Assembly: GCA_903839895.1 (NCBI GenBank)
Contig: CAIMDW010000028.1
Span: 1 to 32,486, forward strand
Source: Candidatus Staskawiczbacteria bacterium
Lineage (GTDB): Bacteria > Patescibacteriota > Minisyncoccia > Minisyncoccales > Staskawiczbacteraceae
Direction of reading: 5' to 3'
Length of the DNA: 32,486 bases
In this document: positions 16,457 through 26,700 of the stretch, piece by piece
How positions within the stretch are numbered: position 1 is the first letter of the stretch
Layout: each line of letters begins with the position of its first letter
Position numbers and translations under genes: made by a program
The notes under the pieces: generated by a model
The model's input: only the letters and a program-made list of their open reading frames with translations
Database searches by the model: none
What the model was told of the DNA's origin: nothing

Positions 16457-17926
16457 ATGGCATACAAACCTACAATTGGATTGGAAATTCACGCGGAGTT
16501 AAAGACAAGCTCAAAGATGTTTTGCGGGTGCAAAAATGATCCTGATGAAAAACGGCCGAATATTAATATTTGTCCGGTTTGTTCGGCTCAGCCCGGAGCG
16601 TTGCCGGTAGCAAACGAAGATGCAATTAAAAAGGTTATAAAAACTGGGCTGGCTTTGAATTGCAAAATTGCTGAAAACTCAAAATTCGACAGGAAAAATT
16701 ATTTTTATCCAGATTTGCCGAAAGGTTACCAGATTTCCCAATATGACCAGCCGTTGTGCGAAGGCGGATATTTGGAAATTGAAGGGCATAAAATTAGGAT
16801 TACTAGAATACATTTAGAAGAAGACACAGGAAGCTTAATGCATCCAGAAGGAGCAGATTATTCTTTGGTAAACTTAAACAGGGCTGGAGTGCCTTTGATG
16901 GAATTGGTTACAGAGCCTGATATAACATCTGGCAAAGAGGCCCGTGAATTTGCAGAAGAACTGCAGAGGATTTTTAAATATTTGGGAGTTTCTGATGCTG
17001 ACATGGAAAAAGGACAGATGAGAGTGGAGGTGAATATTTCCATAAGCAAAGATAAGAAGCTTGGCACAAAAGTTGAAATTAAGAATTTAAATTCTTTTAA
17101 AGTTGTTGAAAGGGCAGTTGATTTTGAAATTGCGCGCCAGGAAGAAGTTTTGAATTCCGGGGAAAAAGTTGTGCAGGAAACTAGAGGATGGCACGACAAA
17201 AAGGAAATTACATTTTCGCAGAGGGAAAAGGAAGAAGCGCATGACTACAGATATTTTCCCGAACCCGATTTGCCGGCTCTTCATTTTGAAAAAGAATATG
17301 TCCAAGAAATAAAAGGCACTGTTCCAGAATTGCCGGAACAAAAAAGAGAAAGGTTTAAAGAGCAATTTGGTTTGGATGAAAATTCAATTGAAATTTTTGT
17401 GGAAAATAAAGACCTGAGTGAATATTACGAAAAGGTAATTTCAGAATTTGAAGAGTGGCTTGAAACAGAAAGCGGAAAAAATAAAATTTCAAAAACCGAA
17501 GAGCAAAAAATATTCAAATTGGTTGCGAATTATTTAATTTCAGATGTTAAGGGTTTGCTGGCTGGAAAAGAATTTTCTGAAATTGAATTTAAAATAACTC
17601 CTGAAAATTTTGCAGAGTTTGCAAAGATGATTTACAAAAATGAAATTTCTTCCAAGACAGCAAAAATGGTTTTGGCAGAAATGTTTGGCACCGGAGTTGA
17701 CCCTTCGCAGGTTGTGGATGAAAATAATTGGAGGCAGGTTTCTGATAGCGGGGAACTGGAAAAAATTATAAAGGAAATTATTTTAAAAAATCCAAAAGCA
17801 TCCGAGGATTATAAAAACGGCAAATTGGCCTCTCTGCAATTTTTAGCCGGACAAGTCATGGCAGCCACTCGCGGAACTGCTAGCCCGAAAGTGGTGCACA
17901 AGATTCTGAAAGACCAATTAAGCTAG
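16457..17926 (+). CDS. gatB: Asp-tRNA(Asn)/Glu-tRNA(Gln) amidotransferase subunit B
   Basis: TIGLEIHAELKTSSKMFC; FYPDLPKGYQISQYDQPLCEGG; start reassigned to the ATG at 16457. Confidence 0.96.
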   Translation: MAYKPTIGLEIHAELKTSSKMFCGCKNDPDEKRPNINICPVCSAQPGALPVANEDAIKKVIKTGLALNCKIAENSKFDRKNYFYPDLPKGYQISQYDQPLCEGGYLEIEGHKIRITRIHLEEDTGSLMHPEGADYSLVNLNRAGVPLMELVTEPDITSGKEAREFAEELQRIFKYLGVSDADMEKGQMRVEVNISISKDKKLGTKVEIKNLNSFKVVERAVDFEIARQEEVLNSGEKVVQETRGWHDKKEITFSQREKEEAHDYRYFPEPDLPALHFEKEYVQEIKGTVPELPEQKRERFKEQFGLDENSIEIFVENKDLSEYYEKVISEFEEWLETESGKNKISKTEEQKIFKLVANYLISDVKGLLAGKEFSEIEFKITPENFAEFAKMIYKNEISSKTAKMVLAEMFGTGVDPSQVVDENNWRQVSDSGELEKIIKEIILKNPKASEDYKNGKLASLQFLAGQVMAATRGTASPKVVHKILKDQLS

Positions 17927-17932
17927 CTTTTA

Positions 17933-17961
17933 TTGACATATTTTAAAACTTATGCTAAGTT
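17933..17961 (+). promoter_or_regulatory. Promoter TTGACA-N17-TAAGTT
   Basis: Perfect -35, 17-nt spacer. Confidence 0.6.
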
Positions 17962-18046
17962 TTGGGTAAGCTTTTAATATAGATTTTTCAGCAACTTAAC
18001 AATAAAATCATTGGATTGTATGATAATGGGGTAAAGAGGTGAAAAG

Positions 18047-18274
18047 ATGAATGAAGATGTGGAAATACAAGGTGACGATACTGTTCAGATAAGGATCAGT
18101 GAAGATCCGAAGTTCCGCGGGAAAATTGCCCACGTTATGGAAGTAAAAAAAGGACAATTTGTCCCGCAGGCGCGACTGAATATTTTTTTGGGTGACGGTC
18201 AAACGGAAGAGAGGACTTTTGCCTTGAATAAATTGGTGCTTATTAACAGGCAGGAAAAAGTTGGAACTGGATAA
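18047..18274 (+). CDS. Hypothetical 75-aa protein
   Basis: SD GAGGTG 7 nt before ATG; own promoter and terminator; KOW-like FRGKIAHVMEVKKG. Confidence 0.7.
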   Translation: MNEDVEIQGDDTVQIRISEDPKFRGKIAHVMEVKKGQFVPQARLNIFLGDGQTEERTFALNKLVLINRQEKVGTG

Positions 18275-18299
18275 AAACCAGAAATGGTTCGAGTAATAT

Positions 18300-18325
18300 A
18301 GGAGATTTAATCTCCTTATTTTTTT
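18300..18325 (+). terminator. Intrinsic terminator
   Basis: AGGAGA-tttaa-TCTCCT-TATTTTTTT. Confidence 0.75.
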
Positions 18326-19212
18326 AGAAAATTTTTAAGGAGGTTTTCGGCTTGCTTTTGGGTTTTAATCCAATGTATTCTTTGGTCGCGCTTGAACCAG
18401 GTCATTTGGCGCTTAGCGTAATGCTCGGATTCTTTTTTAATTATTTTTATCATTTCTTCTTTGGTTATTTTATTCTGTAAGTATTGTGCGACATATCGAT
18501 ATTCTAAGCCGAATTCTTCAAGGCGTTTCCAGGATAGGATCTTGCGGAGATTTTTGACTTCCTTTATCATGGCATCATTTTTTAGCCTGATTTTTAGCCT
18601 TTTGGCAATCAAGATTTTAAGCTCTTTCGGACTCTTTTTTATGCCTAAAATCAGGTTTTTAAAGCCCATATCTCTCTGCTGGAGGGCTGGCACAGGGCTG
18701 CCAAGCTTAAGGGCAAGTTCCAGGGCCCTTACAACGCGCCGGGGGTTGTTTTGGTCAATAATACCAGCTCTAGCAGGGTCGAGCATCTGGAGCTGTTTTA
18801 CGAGCTCTGGAAGGGGTATTTTGGCCAATTTCTGCCTTAGTTTCCAGTCTGGTTTTACTTCTGGGATGACTACGCCGTCTGCAATCGATTGTATATAAAA
18901 CCCGGTTCCGCCAACTAAGATTGGCAACCCGCCCTTTTGATGTATATGCCGAACAGCTTTTAGTGCAATTTTTTGGTATTGGGCAACTGTAAACCTTTGT
19001 CTGGGGCTGGCGACATCCAAAAGATAATGGGGGATTTTGCCCATTTCTTTTTTGGTGACTTTGCCAGACCCAATGTCCATGCCTTTGTAGATTTGGCGAG
19101 AATCAGCAGAAATTATTTCACCGTGAAATTTTTTTGCGAGTTTCAAAGACAGGCCGGTTTTTCCCGAAGCCGTCGGCCCCAAAATGACGATTAGTTTGCT
19201 GTCAGTCTCCAT
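18316..19212 (-). CDS. miaA: tRNA dimethylallyltransferase
   Basis: VILGPTASGKTGLSLKLAK; ISADSRQIYKGMDIGSGKV; LVGGTGFYI; QMTWFKRD. Confidence 0.95.
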   Translation of the reverse strand: METDSKLIVILGPTASGKTGLSLKLAKKFHGEIISADSRQIYKGMDIGSGKVTKKEMGKIPHYLLDVASPRQRFTVAQYQKIALKAVRHIHQKGGLPILVGGTGFYIQSIADGVVIPEVKPDWKLRQKLAKIPLPELVKQLQMLDPARAGIIDQNNPRRVVRALELALKLGSPVPALQQRDMGFKNLILGIKKSPKELKILIAKRLKIRLKNDAMIKEVKNLRKILSWKRLEEFGLEYRYVAQYLQNKITKEEMIKIIKKESEHYAKRQMTWFKRDQRIHWIKTQKQAENLLKNFLKK

Positions 19213-20396
19213 GGCTTTGCTCCAGTTACTTTTACTTTTATAAATTCGCCGGGTTTTAAATTTTTAACTAAAATGTTTTTATATTCTTTTGTCCTATCGT
19301 TTAAAATCTCCACTTCTTTTCCGATGTATTTTTTATTTTTTTCCAGCGCTGTTATTTTTAAAATTTCGTTTAGAATTTTCTCGCGCTTCTTTTTTTCGAT
19401 TATTGAAACATTGTCTTTTAGCTTTGCTGCGGCAGTTCCGTGGCGCGGGGAATATTTGTTTATGTAGGCCATGTCATACTTCACATCTCTGAAAAGCTTG
19501 GCAGTATTTTCAAATTGTTTTTTAGTTTCGCCCGGAAATCCCACAATAATGTCGGTAGACAAGCAAACGCCTGGGATTTTTTTGCGAAGTTTTGCAATCT
19601 TATTTTTATATTCTTTTATGGTGTAATGGCGGTTCATCAATTTTAAAATTTGATCATCGCCAGATTGCACAGGCAAGTTCAAATATGGAGTCACTTTTTT
19701 GCATTCTGCCATGGCGGAAATCACCTCGTCGGAAAAATCTTTCGGATGGGAAGAGGTGAATCTTATCCAAAAGCTTCCTTGGATTTTATTTATCTGCCTT
19801 AATAATTTTGGGAAATTTGTTTTCTTGTCTTTGTAGCTGTTTACGTTTTGACCGAGCAGCCAAATTTCTTTGCAGCCTCTTTTTACTGAATTTTTTATTT
19901 CTGAAATTATGTTTTTTGCGGGTCTTGAAATTTCGCGACCCCTTGCATAAGGCACAACGCAGTAGCTGCAGAAATTATTACAGCCTGTCATAATTGGAAT
20001 GTTAGCTGAAAATTTTGAAGAGTATCTCGGCGCGATGTCTAAATAGTCTTTTTTTGATTTTATATTTTTGCCGAGTAATTTTGACAGGTTGGAAATTTCT
20101 TTTATATCAATTACATGATTAAACAGATTTGAAAATTTCTTTTTGTCTTTTTTCAAAATGCAGCCGGTTAAAACTGTTACAGGCTTTTTTTTGAATTTTT
20201 CAATTTTTTCTAAGATTCCATAAACCCTGTTTACAGCCGACTGTCGGACTGAACACATTGTAATTACAACCAAATCTGCCTCAGTTATATTGGAGGTTTG
20301 CTTGTATCTTATGCCTTCTAAAACAGCGGCGACCCTTTCAGAGTCGCTTATGTTCATTTGGCATCCGTAAACTATGATGTGATATTTTTTTTGCAT
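19191..20396 (-). CDS. miaB: tRNA-2-methylthio-N6-dimethylallyladenosine synthase (radical SAM)
   Basis: YGCQMN, TMCSVR, TGCNNFCSYCVVPYARG; overlaps miaA by 22 nt. Confidence 0.93.
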   Translation of the reverse strand: MQKKYHIIVYGCQMNISDSERVAAVLEGIRYKQTSNITEADLVVITMCSVRQSAVNRVYGILEKIEKFKKKPVTVLTGCILKKDKKKFSNLFNHVIDIKEISNLSKLLGKNIKSKKDYLDIAPRYSSKFSANIPIMTGCNNFCSYCVVPYARGREISRPAKNIISEIKNSVKRGCKEIWLLGQNVNSYKDKKTNFPKLLRQINKIQGSFWIRFTSSHPKDFSDEVISAMAECKKVTPYLNLPVQSGDDQILKLMNRHYTIKEYKNKIAKLRKKIPGVCLSTDIIVGFPGETKKQFENTAKLFRDVKYDMAYINKYSPRHGTAAAKLKDNVSIIEKKKREKILNEILKITALEKNKKYIGKEVEILNDRTKEYKNILVKNLKPGEFIKVKVTGAKPWRLTAN

Positions 20397-20397
20397 T

Positions 20398-22014
20398 TTA
20401 CCTTATTTCTTCTTTGCGGTCTTTGATGAAGTATCGCCATTTTTCTATGAATTCAACGAAAACTGAAAATGGCATATCAACTAAAGCGTTGAATAATGCG
20501 GTCAGGGCGTTATATCTTTTCCATTTGTTGGAAATCCATCGGCCCAATCCTTGCAATGGCAGGAAGAAAACGTCGCTTAAAAAGCTTAAGAACCCTTCTT
20601 TTTCCTCTTCCATGGTTAATTCTTGCGCGCGCTTTGCCACAGCTGTTCCTGCAAATAAAATTATTGCGATGAATATCATATCTATGACAATGGAAGAAGC
20701 GGGGAAGTCAAAACGGTTGAGGACATAATAAATTGCTCCAAAAGTTATGAAGGTTGAAATAACGTAAATGAGCGACAGGAAAATCTTCATCCCAAAACCT
20801 CTTTTTTTGCTTATTTTAATTTCATAAGAATCCAAAGATTCCCTTTTGTAAACGATTTTCATCGTCTCTAAAGTGACTAGATTTAAGTTTTTTTTGGAAG
20901 GTTTTTTTACGTTTGCAACCAACAAGAACATTAAGAATGTCGGGATTAGAATATCGACTGCCAGAAGCGCAAAATTGATTCGGTTGCCCAATATTTTTTC
21001 TATTATTATTTCTAAAAGCAGAAGCGACAGGACTTTTGTTATGAAAATGGAAATGGTTGAATAAATTGCAGCTCGGGAAATCCGCGCCTTCAAAGTGGAT
21101 AATCTTTTAGAGTAAACATTTTTTATCAGGTTTTCTAAAATGGCAGGCTCGGAAATTTCGTTGTTGATTTCTGCGGGATTTTTGCTTGACAAAATATCTC
21201 CAATCATCAGGTATGGAGTGTCGTATTTTTCGCAAATGTAATAAAACTTGTTTGCCAGGGGATTTGCCAGATCTTTTTCTATTTCCCTCCAAATTTTGAA
21301 AATGTCCTGGGCAGCTTTTGGAATAGACTGGTCTTTCGTCCATTCAGGATATCTGTATTTTATCAAGTGGTAGCTGATTATGGGCTTGTCAAACTTAAAA
21401 AGCGCCAGGCAAATTGCAATATAAATTTGTATGTCTTTTTCTTCGAGAGTCAAAAGATTCGAATCAAAAATTTTTTCAGAAACTTTTATCTGTTGTTTCA
21501 TGTTTCCGAACATGAAATTAATCAATGCCATTTCACGAACGGAAGGGGCGAGGCTCTCTTCAATTTCGCAAGCTGCAACATCTATGAGCCAGTTATAAAA
21601 ATTCAGCCCGGCTTTGCCTTGCTTGTTTTCCGGGTTGTTTTTCAAGATAAAAACATACTTGTCGACTATTTTCTGGACTTCTCCATTTTTTGTTTCCTCA
21701 ATTTTGTCGTTGGCAAAATGTCCTCCGCGTATCAGGTCTAAAATAAGGCCCTCCGCAGAGCCTTCCGTATTGGAAAAGTTGTTCATTTCAAAATCGAAAA
21801 ACCTTCTTTTTAGTTTCCTGATGATTGCGGCCCTTCGCATCAGATGCTCTTCTTTCCAGTCTACAATTGTCCTGATTTGCTCGTAAAAAGCGGCAACTTT
21901 TTGCGCAACCTCATCTACATGGATTGTGGCTGCTTCCGGTTTTTGAGTTTCCAGCCTATGCGCCAGGTTATACTGGGTTATGAGTTTTTTTGTTGCTTCA
22001 GAGAGATCTTGCAT
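20398..22014 (-). CDS. Uncharacterised 538-aa membrane protein
   Basis: Soluble N-terminal region of about 300 aa plus about four TM helices; overlaps the thrS 3' end by 17 nt. Confidence 0.75.
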   Translation of the reverse strand: MQDLSEATKKLITQYNLAHRLETQKPEAATIHVDEVAQKVAAFYEQIRTIVDWKEEHLMRRAAIIRKLKRRFFDFEMNNFSNTEGSAEGLILDLIRGGHFANDKIEETKNGEVQKIVDKYVFILKNNPENKQGKAGLNFYNWLIDVAACEIEESLAPSVREMALINFMFGNMKQQIKVSEKIFDSNLLTLEEKDIQIYIAICLALFKFDKPIISYHLIKYRYPEWTKDQSIPKAAQDIFKIWREIEKDLANPLANKFYYICEKYDTPYLMIGDILSSKNPAEINNEISEPAILENLIKNVYSKRLSTLKARISRAAIYSTISIFITKVLSLLLLEIIIEKILGNRINFALLAVDILIPTFLMFLLVANVKKPSKKNLNLVTLETMKIVYKRESLDSYEIKISKKRGFGMKIFLSLIYVISTFITFGAIYYVLNRFDFPASSIVIDMIFIAIILFAGTAVAKRAQELTMEEEKEGFLSFLSDVFFLPLQGLGRWISNKWKRYNALTALFNALVDMPFSVFVEFIEKWRYFIKDRKEEIR

Positions 22015-23728
22015 TTATTTCTTGCTTAATTTTTTCAACAAATTTTTCAGTTGGCATTTGGCCTAAGTCTCCTTTGCCTCGAGCCCGTACAGCAACCGCA
22101 TCGGCCGCAATTTCTTTATCTCCGGCAATCAGTAGATAGGGGATTTTCTGCATTTCTGCATCGCGGATTTTTTTGCCCAAAGTTTCGTTTTCATTTTTCA
22201 CTTCAAATCTTATATTGTTTTCCTGCAACTGCTTTTTGATTTGTTCTGCATATTCCGCATGCTTTTCGGAAATAGGAATTACGGCAACTTGCACTGGAGC
22301 CAGCCAAACTGGAAACGCCCCGGCAAAATGCTCAATCATAACAGCCATAAATCTTTCCAAAGATCCTGAAATGGCTCGGTGAATTACGACAGGCCTTTCT
22401 GCTTCGCCCTTTTCATTTATAAAAGAAAGGTTGAATCTTTCTGGCAAATTAAAATCGCATTGGATTGTGGCCAATTGCCATTCTCGGCCGATCGCATCTT
22501 TGAACATAAAGTCTAGTTTTGGACCGTAAAATGCGGCTTCTCCTTCTATCCTTTTATAGTTTAAATTATTTTCTTTTGCCGCTTGTTCTAGAGCTCCTTC
22601 GGCTTTTTTCCAAACATCGTTTCCGCCCAGATACAAGCTCTTATCTTTTCCGCGGACTGAAAGCCTCACCCAGTAGCCGTCCATCATGTTCATCGTTGTG
22701 TAAAAAGTTTTGATAATCTCAACTATTGTGCTGACTTCTTCTGAAATCTGCGAAACTCTGCAGAACAAATGGCCGTCATCTTGAGTTATTGCGCGCACTC
22801 TTATTAGGCCTGACAATTCGCCAGCTTTTTCGTATCTGTAAACGGTTGCAGGTTCAAAATATCGCACTGGCATGTCGCGGTAAGAAAATTGGTTATCGCA
22901 GAAAATCTGCATGTGGTGTGGGCAATTCATCGGCTTCATGAAAAATTCTTCATTTCCGCCCTTCACCCTGAAAAGCTCATCGCCGAATTTTGCAGCGTGG
23001 CCTGAAGTTTCATATAATCCTTTTTTGGTGATGTGCGGAGTCCAAACTCTTTGGTAGCCTTTGTTTTTGTGCAAATCCCACAAATAATTTTCAATTTGAG
23101 CCCTTAAAATCATTCCTTTTGGCTGTAAAAGGGGAAGTCCTGCTCCAACAAGTTCGGAAATAGTAAACAGTTTCAGTTCTTTGCCAAGCTTCCTGTGGTC
23201 TCTTTTTTCGGCTTCGGCCAGCATATTCAAATAATCTGCCAATTCTTTTTCGGTTTCAAAAGCCAAACCATAAATGCGAGTGAGCATTTTGTTTTTTTCA
23301 TTTCCTTTCCAATAGGCTCCGGCAGTTTTAGACAATTTAAAAGCATTCGGGTTTATTTCTTTCGTATTTTTCACGTGAGGTCCTTTGCACAAATCCATAA
23401 ATTCACCAGTTGTGAATATGGAAACATTATCGCCCGGCAAATCTTTCATCAATTCCAATTTGTACGGCTGTACTGCAAACAATTTTTTTGCAGTCCTTTT
23501 GTTGATATCTTTCTTTTCGAATTTCAGCTTCTGCGAAATCAAAGCCTTCATTTTCTTTTCAATTTCCGCCAAATCTTTTTCTTCCAAAGGTTTTTGCAGC
23601 TGAAAATCGTAATAAAACCCATTATCAATTGCCGGCCCCATGCCCAGCTTGGTTTTAGGATATAATTCCAAAACAGCCCCCGCCAAAATATGCGCCAAAG
23701 AATGTCTTATTTTTTCTATGTTTTCCAT
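21998..23728 (-). CDS. thrS: Threonyl-tRNA synthetase lacking the N-terminal TGS domain
   Basis: HSLAHILAGAVLEL editing motif at the N-terminus; FMKPMNCPHHMQIF; GAFPVWLAPVQVAVIPIS. Confidence 0.95.
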   Translation of the reverse strand: MENIEKIRHSLAHILAGAVLELYPKTKLGMGPAIDNGFYYDFQLQKPLEEKDLAEIEKKMKALISQKLKFEKKDINKRTAKKLFAVQPYKLELMKDLPGDNVSIFTTGEFMDLCKGPHVKNTKEINPNAFKLSKTAGAYWKGNEKNKMLTRIYGLAFETEKELADYLNMLAEAEKRDHRKLGKELKLFTISELVGAGLPLLQPKGMILRAQIENYLWDLHKNKGYQRVWTPHITKKGLYETSGHAAKFGDELFRVKGGNEEFFMKPMNCPHHMQIFCDNQFSYRDMPVRYFEPATVYRYEKAGELSGLIRVRAITQDDGHLFCRVSQISEEVSTIVEIIKTFYTTMNMMDGYWVRLSVRGKDKSLYLGGNDVWKKAEGALEQAAKENNLNYKRIEGEAAFYGPKLDFMFKDAIGREWQLATIQCDFNLPERFNLSFINEKGEAERPVVIHRAISGSLERFMAVMIEHFAGAFPVWLAPVQVAVIPISEKHAEYAEQIKKQLQENNIRFEVKNENETLGKKIRDAEMQKIPYLLIAGDKEIAADAVAVRARGKGDLGQMPTEKFVEKIKQEINARSL

Positions 23729-23784
23729 GTTTTTGTCAACATTTAATATTTGATTATATTAGCATATTTGGGCGAACTGCTCAA

Positions 23785-26700
23785 TTATGCTTCTCGCGGA
23801 ATAAGGATTTCTTGGACGTCGTCGGCTACTATTTTAATTTCGCCGTTGCGGTCGTCAACTCGGCCGGCGACGAATACGATTTTATTTTCCTGCAATGCTC
23901 GGGGATTCCTTTCCAATAAATTCGGGAAAATCACAACTTCAACTTTGCCGGATAAATCCTCCACTTTCATGAAGAGCATCGGTTGGCCTTTTTTGGTGAT
24001 TATTTTTTTGATGCTGGCAATCATTCCGCCTACGATTATTTTTTTGTCTACATAAGTTGCGTCAACTTTGGAAATTTGGACCGTCCTTTTCTCAAAAAGT
24101 TTTTTAAAGCTGTTTAGCGGGTGGCTGCTTACATAAAGCCCAAGCAAATCTTTTTCCCAGCCAAGTTTTTCAAATTCGGTGGCAGGAGTGGCTGGTTCCA
24201 ATTTTATATCGTGGCTGCTTATTTTTACTGAAGCGAAAAGCCCCATTTGGTTCGAATTTCCATTTTTAGTTTTTTCTCTGGCAATTTCAAGCATTTTTTC
24301 CAAGTTTCCCAATAACTGATTCCTTTCTGCAAATTCGTCAAAAGCTCCCGATTTTATAAGAGCTTCCATGGATTTTTTATTGAGGTCTTTTGATTTTACG
24401 CGATGAATGAAGTCGCCGATGGATTCAAATTTTCCTGCAACTTTTCTTTCTTCCACAATGGCTTCAGCAATATTTGCGCCCACATTTTTGATTGCCAAAA
24501 ATCCGAACCTTATCTGGTTTTTTCCTTCTACAACTGCAAAATTTTTCAAGGATTCATTTATGTTCGGAGCCAAAACTTCCACGTTCATTTTTTTGCATTC
24601 GTCAATTAAAAATGAAATTCGTTCCACGTCGTTTCTTTCCGAAGTCAAAACAGACGCCATAAATTCAACAGGGTAGTGGGCTTTCAAGTAAGCTGTCTGA
24701 TAGGCGATTGTGGCGTAAGCTGCCGAATGGGATTTGTTGAAACCGTAAGCTGCAAACGGCAAAATCCACGTCCACAATTCTTGGGCGACTTTTTTGGTTG
24801 CGCCGTTGTCTACAGCTCCATTTATAAATTTTGATTTCTGAGCATCCAGCAACTCTTTGATTTTTTTTCCAACAGCTTTCCTTAGCACATCAGCTTCTCC
24901 CAAAGTGAATCCACAGACTTCCTGGGCGATTTTCATCAGCTGTTCCTGATAAATGCAAATGCCGAATGTGTCTTTTAGAATTGGCTCGAGCTTTGGATGG
25001 ATATATGTGATGGTTTGGTTGCCGTGCTTGCGTTCAATATAATCTGGAATGAATTGCATAGGGCCCGGGCGGTACAAAGCCACCATGGCAGTAATGTCTT
25101 CAAAGCTTGATGGAACTAATTCTTTCAAATATCTTTTCATTCCGTCTGATTCCAGTTGGAAAACAGAAGTGGTCAGGGCCTCCTGCAAAAGTTTATAGGT
25201 TTTAGGGTCGTTTTCCGGGATTTTATCCAAGTCAATTGACAGTTTGTCGTGTAAAACATAAATGCGCGCTAGTGTATCTTCTATTATAGTAAGGTTTTTT
25301 AAGCCTAAAAAGTCCATTTTCAAAAGTCCCAAATCCTCAATGCTGTGGCCTTCAAATTGAGTTAGAATTCCCACTTCGGATTCTTTTGGGTGCTGGACGG
25401 GAACTAATTCGTCCAAAGGGTCAGCCGAAATCACCACTCCGCAAGCATGCGTGGAAGCATGGCGGGCGACTCCTTCCAATTTCTTTCCAAGGTCAATCAG
25501 CCTTGTCGCCATTGGGTCCGTCTCGTACATATTTTTGAATTCATCCACTTTTTCCAGGGTTTCATCCAAATCCATTCCCATGGGAATTAGTTTTGCCATG
25601 GTGTCGCAGTAAGAATAAGTGTATTGCAAAGCTCTGCCGACATCTCGGATTACGGCGCGGGCGGCCATTGTTCCAAAAGTGATTATTTGTGCCACGTGGT
25701 CTGTGCCATATTTTTCAGCAACATATTTTATAACTTCGTCGCGCCTGCGGTCGGCAAAGTCCATGTCGATATCTGGCATGGAAATCCTTTCAGGATTCAA
25801 AAATCTCTCAAAAAGCAAATTATGCTTTATTGGGTCTACATTTGTAATTCCAGTCAGATAGGCAACAATAGACCCTCCCGCAGATCCGCGGCCTGGGCCT
25901 ACAATTATCCTTTTTTCTTTTGCCCAGTTTACAAAATCCTGCACAATTAAAAAGTATCCTGCAAATCCTGTTTTTTCAATCACAGACAATTCATATTTCA
26001 GTCTTTCCATAATTTTCGGGTCATTGTCTCCTCCGTATCTTTTTTCCAAACCAGCGTAAGCCAATTCTTCCAAATATTCTTCAGCAGTTTTCCCTTCTGG
26101 AAGCGGGAAGCGCGGTAACTTTGTTTTGCCAAGCTCCATTTTAAAATCGCACATGTCTGCAATTTTTTGCGTGTTTTCTATGGCTTCGGGATTTTCTTTG
26201 AAAAAGTCTGCCATTTCTTCGGGGCTGTACATTGAAAAATTATCTTGCGTCATTGAAAGCCTTTCCGGATCATTAATATCCGAGCCCGTATTTATCAGCA
26301 TCAAAACGTCCTGGGCCTCTGAATCTTCTTTTCGCAAATAATGCAAATCGTTTGTGGCAACCAAAGGAATGCCGGTTTTTTTTGAAAGCTCAATTAATTT
26401 TTTATTGGCAACAGCTTGCTGTGGAATGTTTGCATGGTGCTGGAGTTCCAAATAAAAATTTCCTTTGCCGAAAAACTTTTCGTATTTTTTTGCAGTCTCT
26501 TCAGCTTCTTCTATTTTATTTCCAATTAAAAGCATCGGAATTTTCCCCTGTATGCAGGCCGTAAGCCCGATAAGTCCATCGGCATATTTTTCCAAAATTT
26601 CTTCATCAATTCGGGGCTTATAATAGAAGCCGTCCAAATGGGCGATAGAAACCAGTTTTACTAAGTTTTTGTATCCCTGCTCGTTTTTTGCCAGCAAAAT

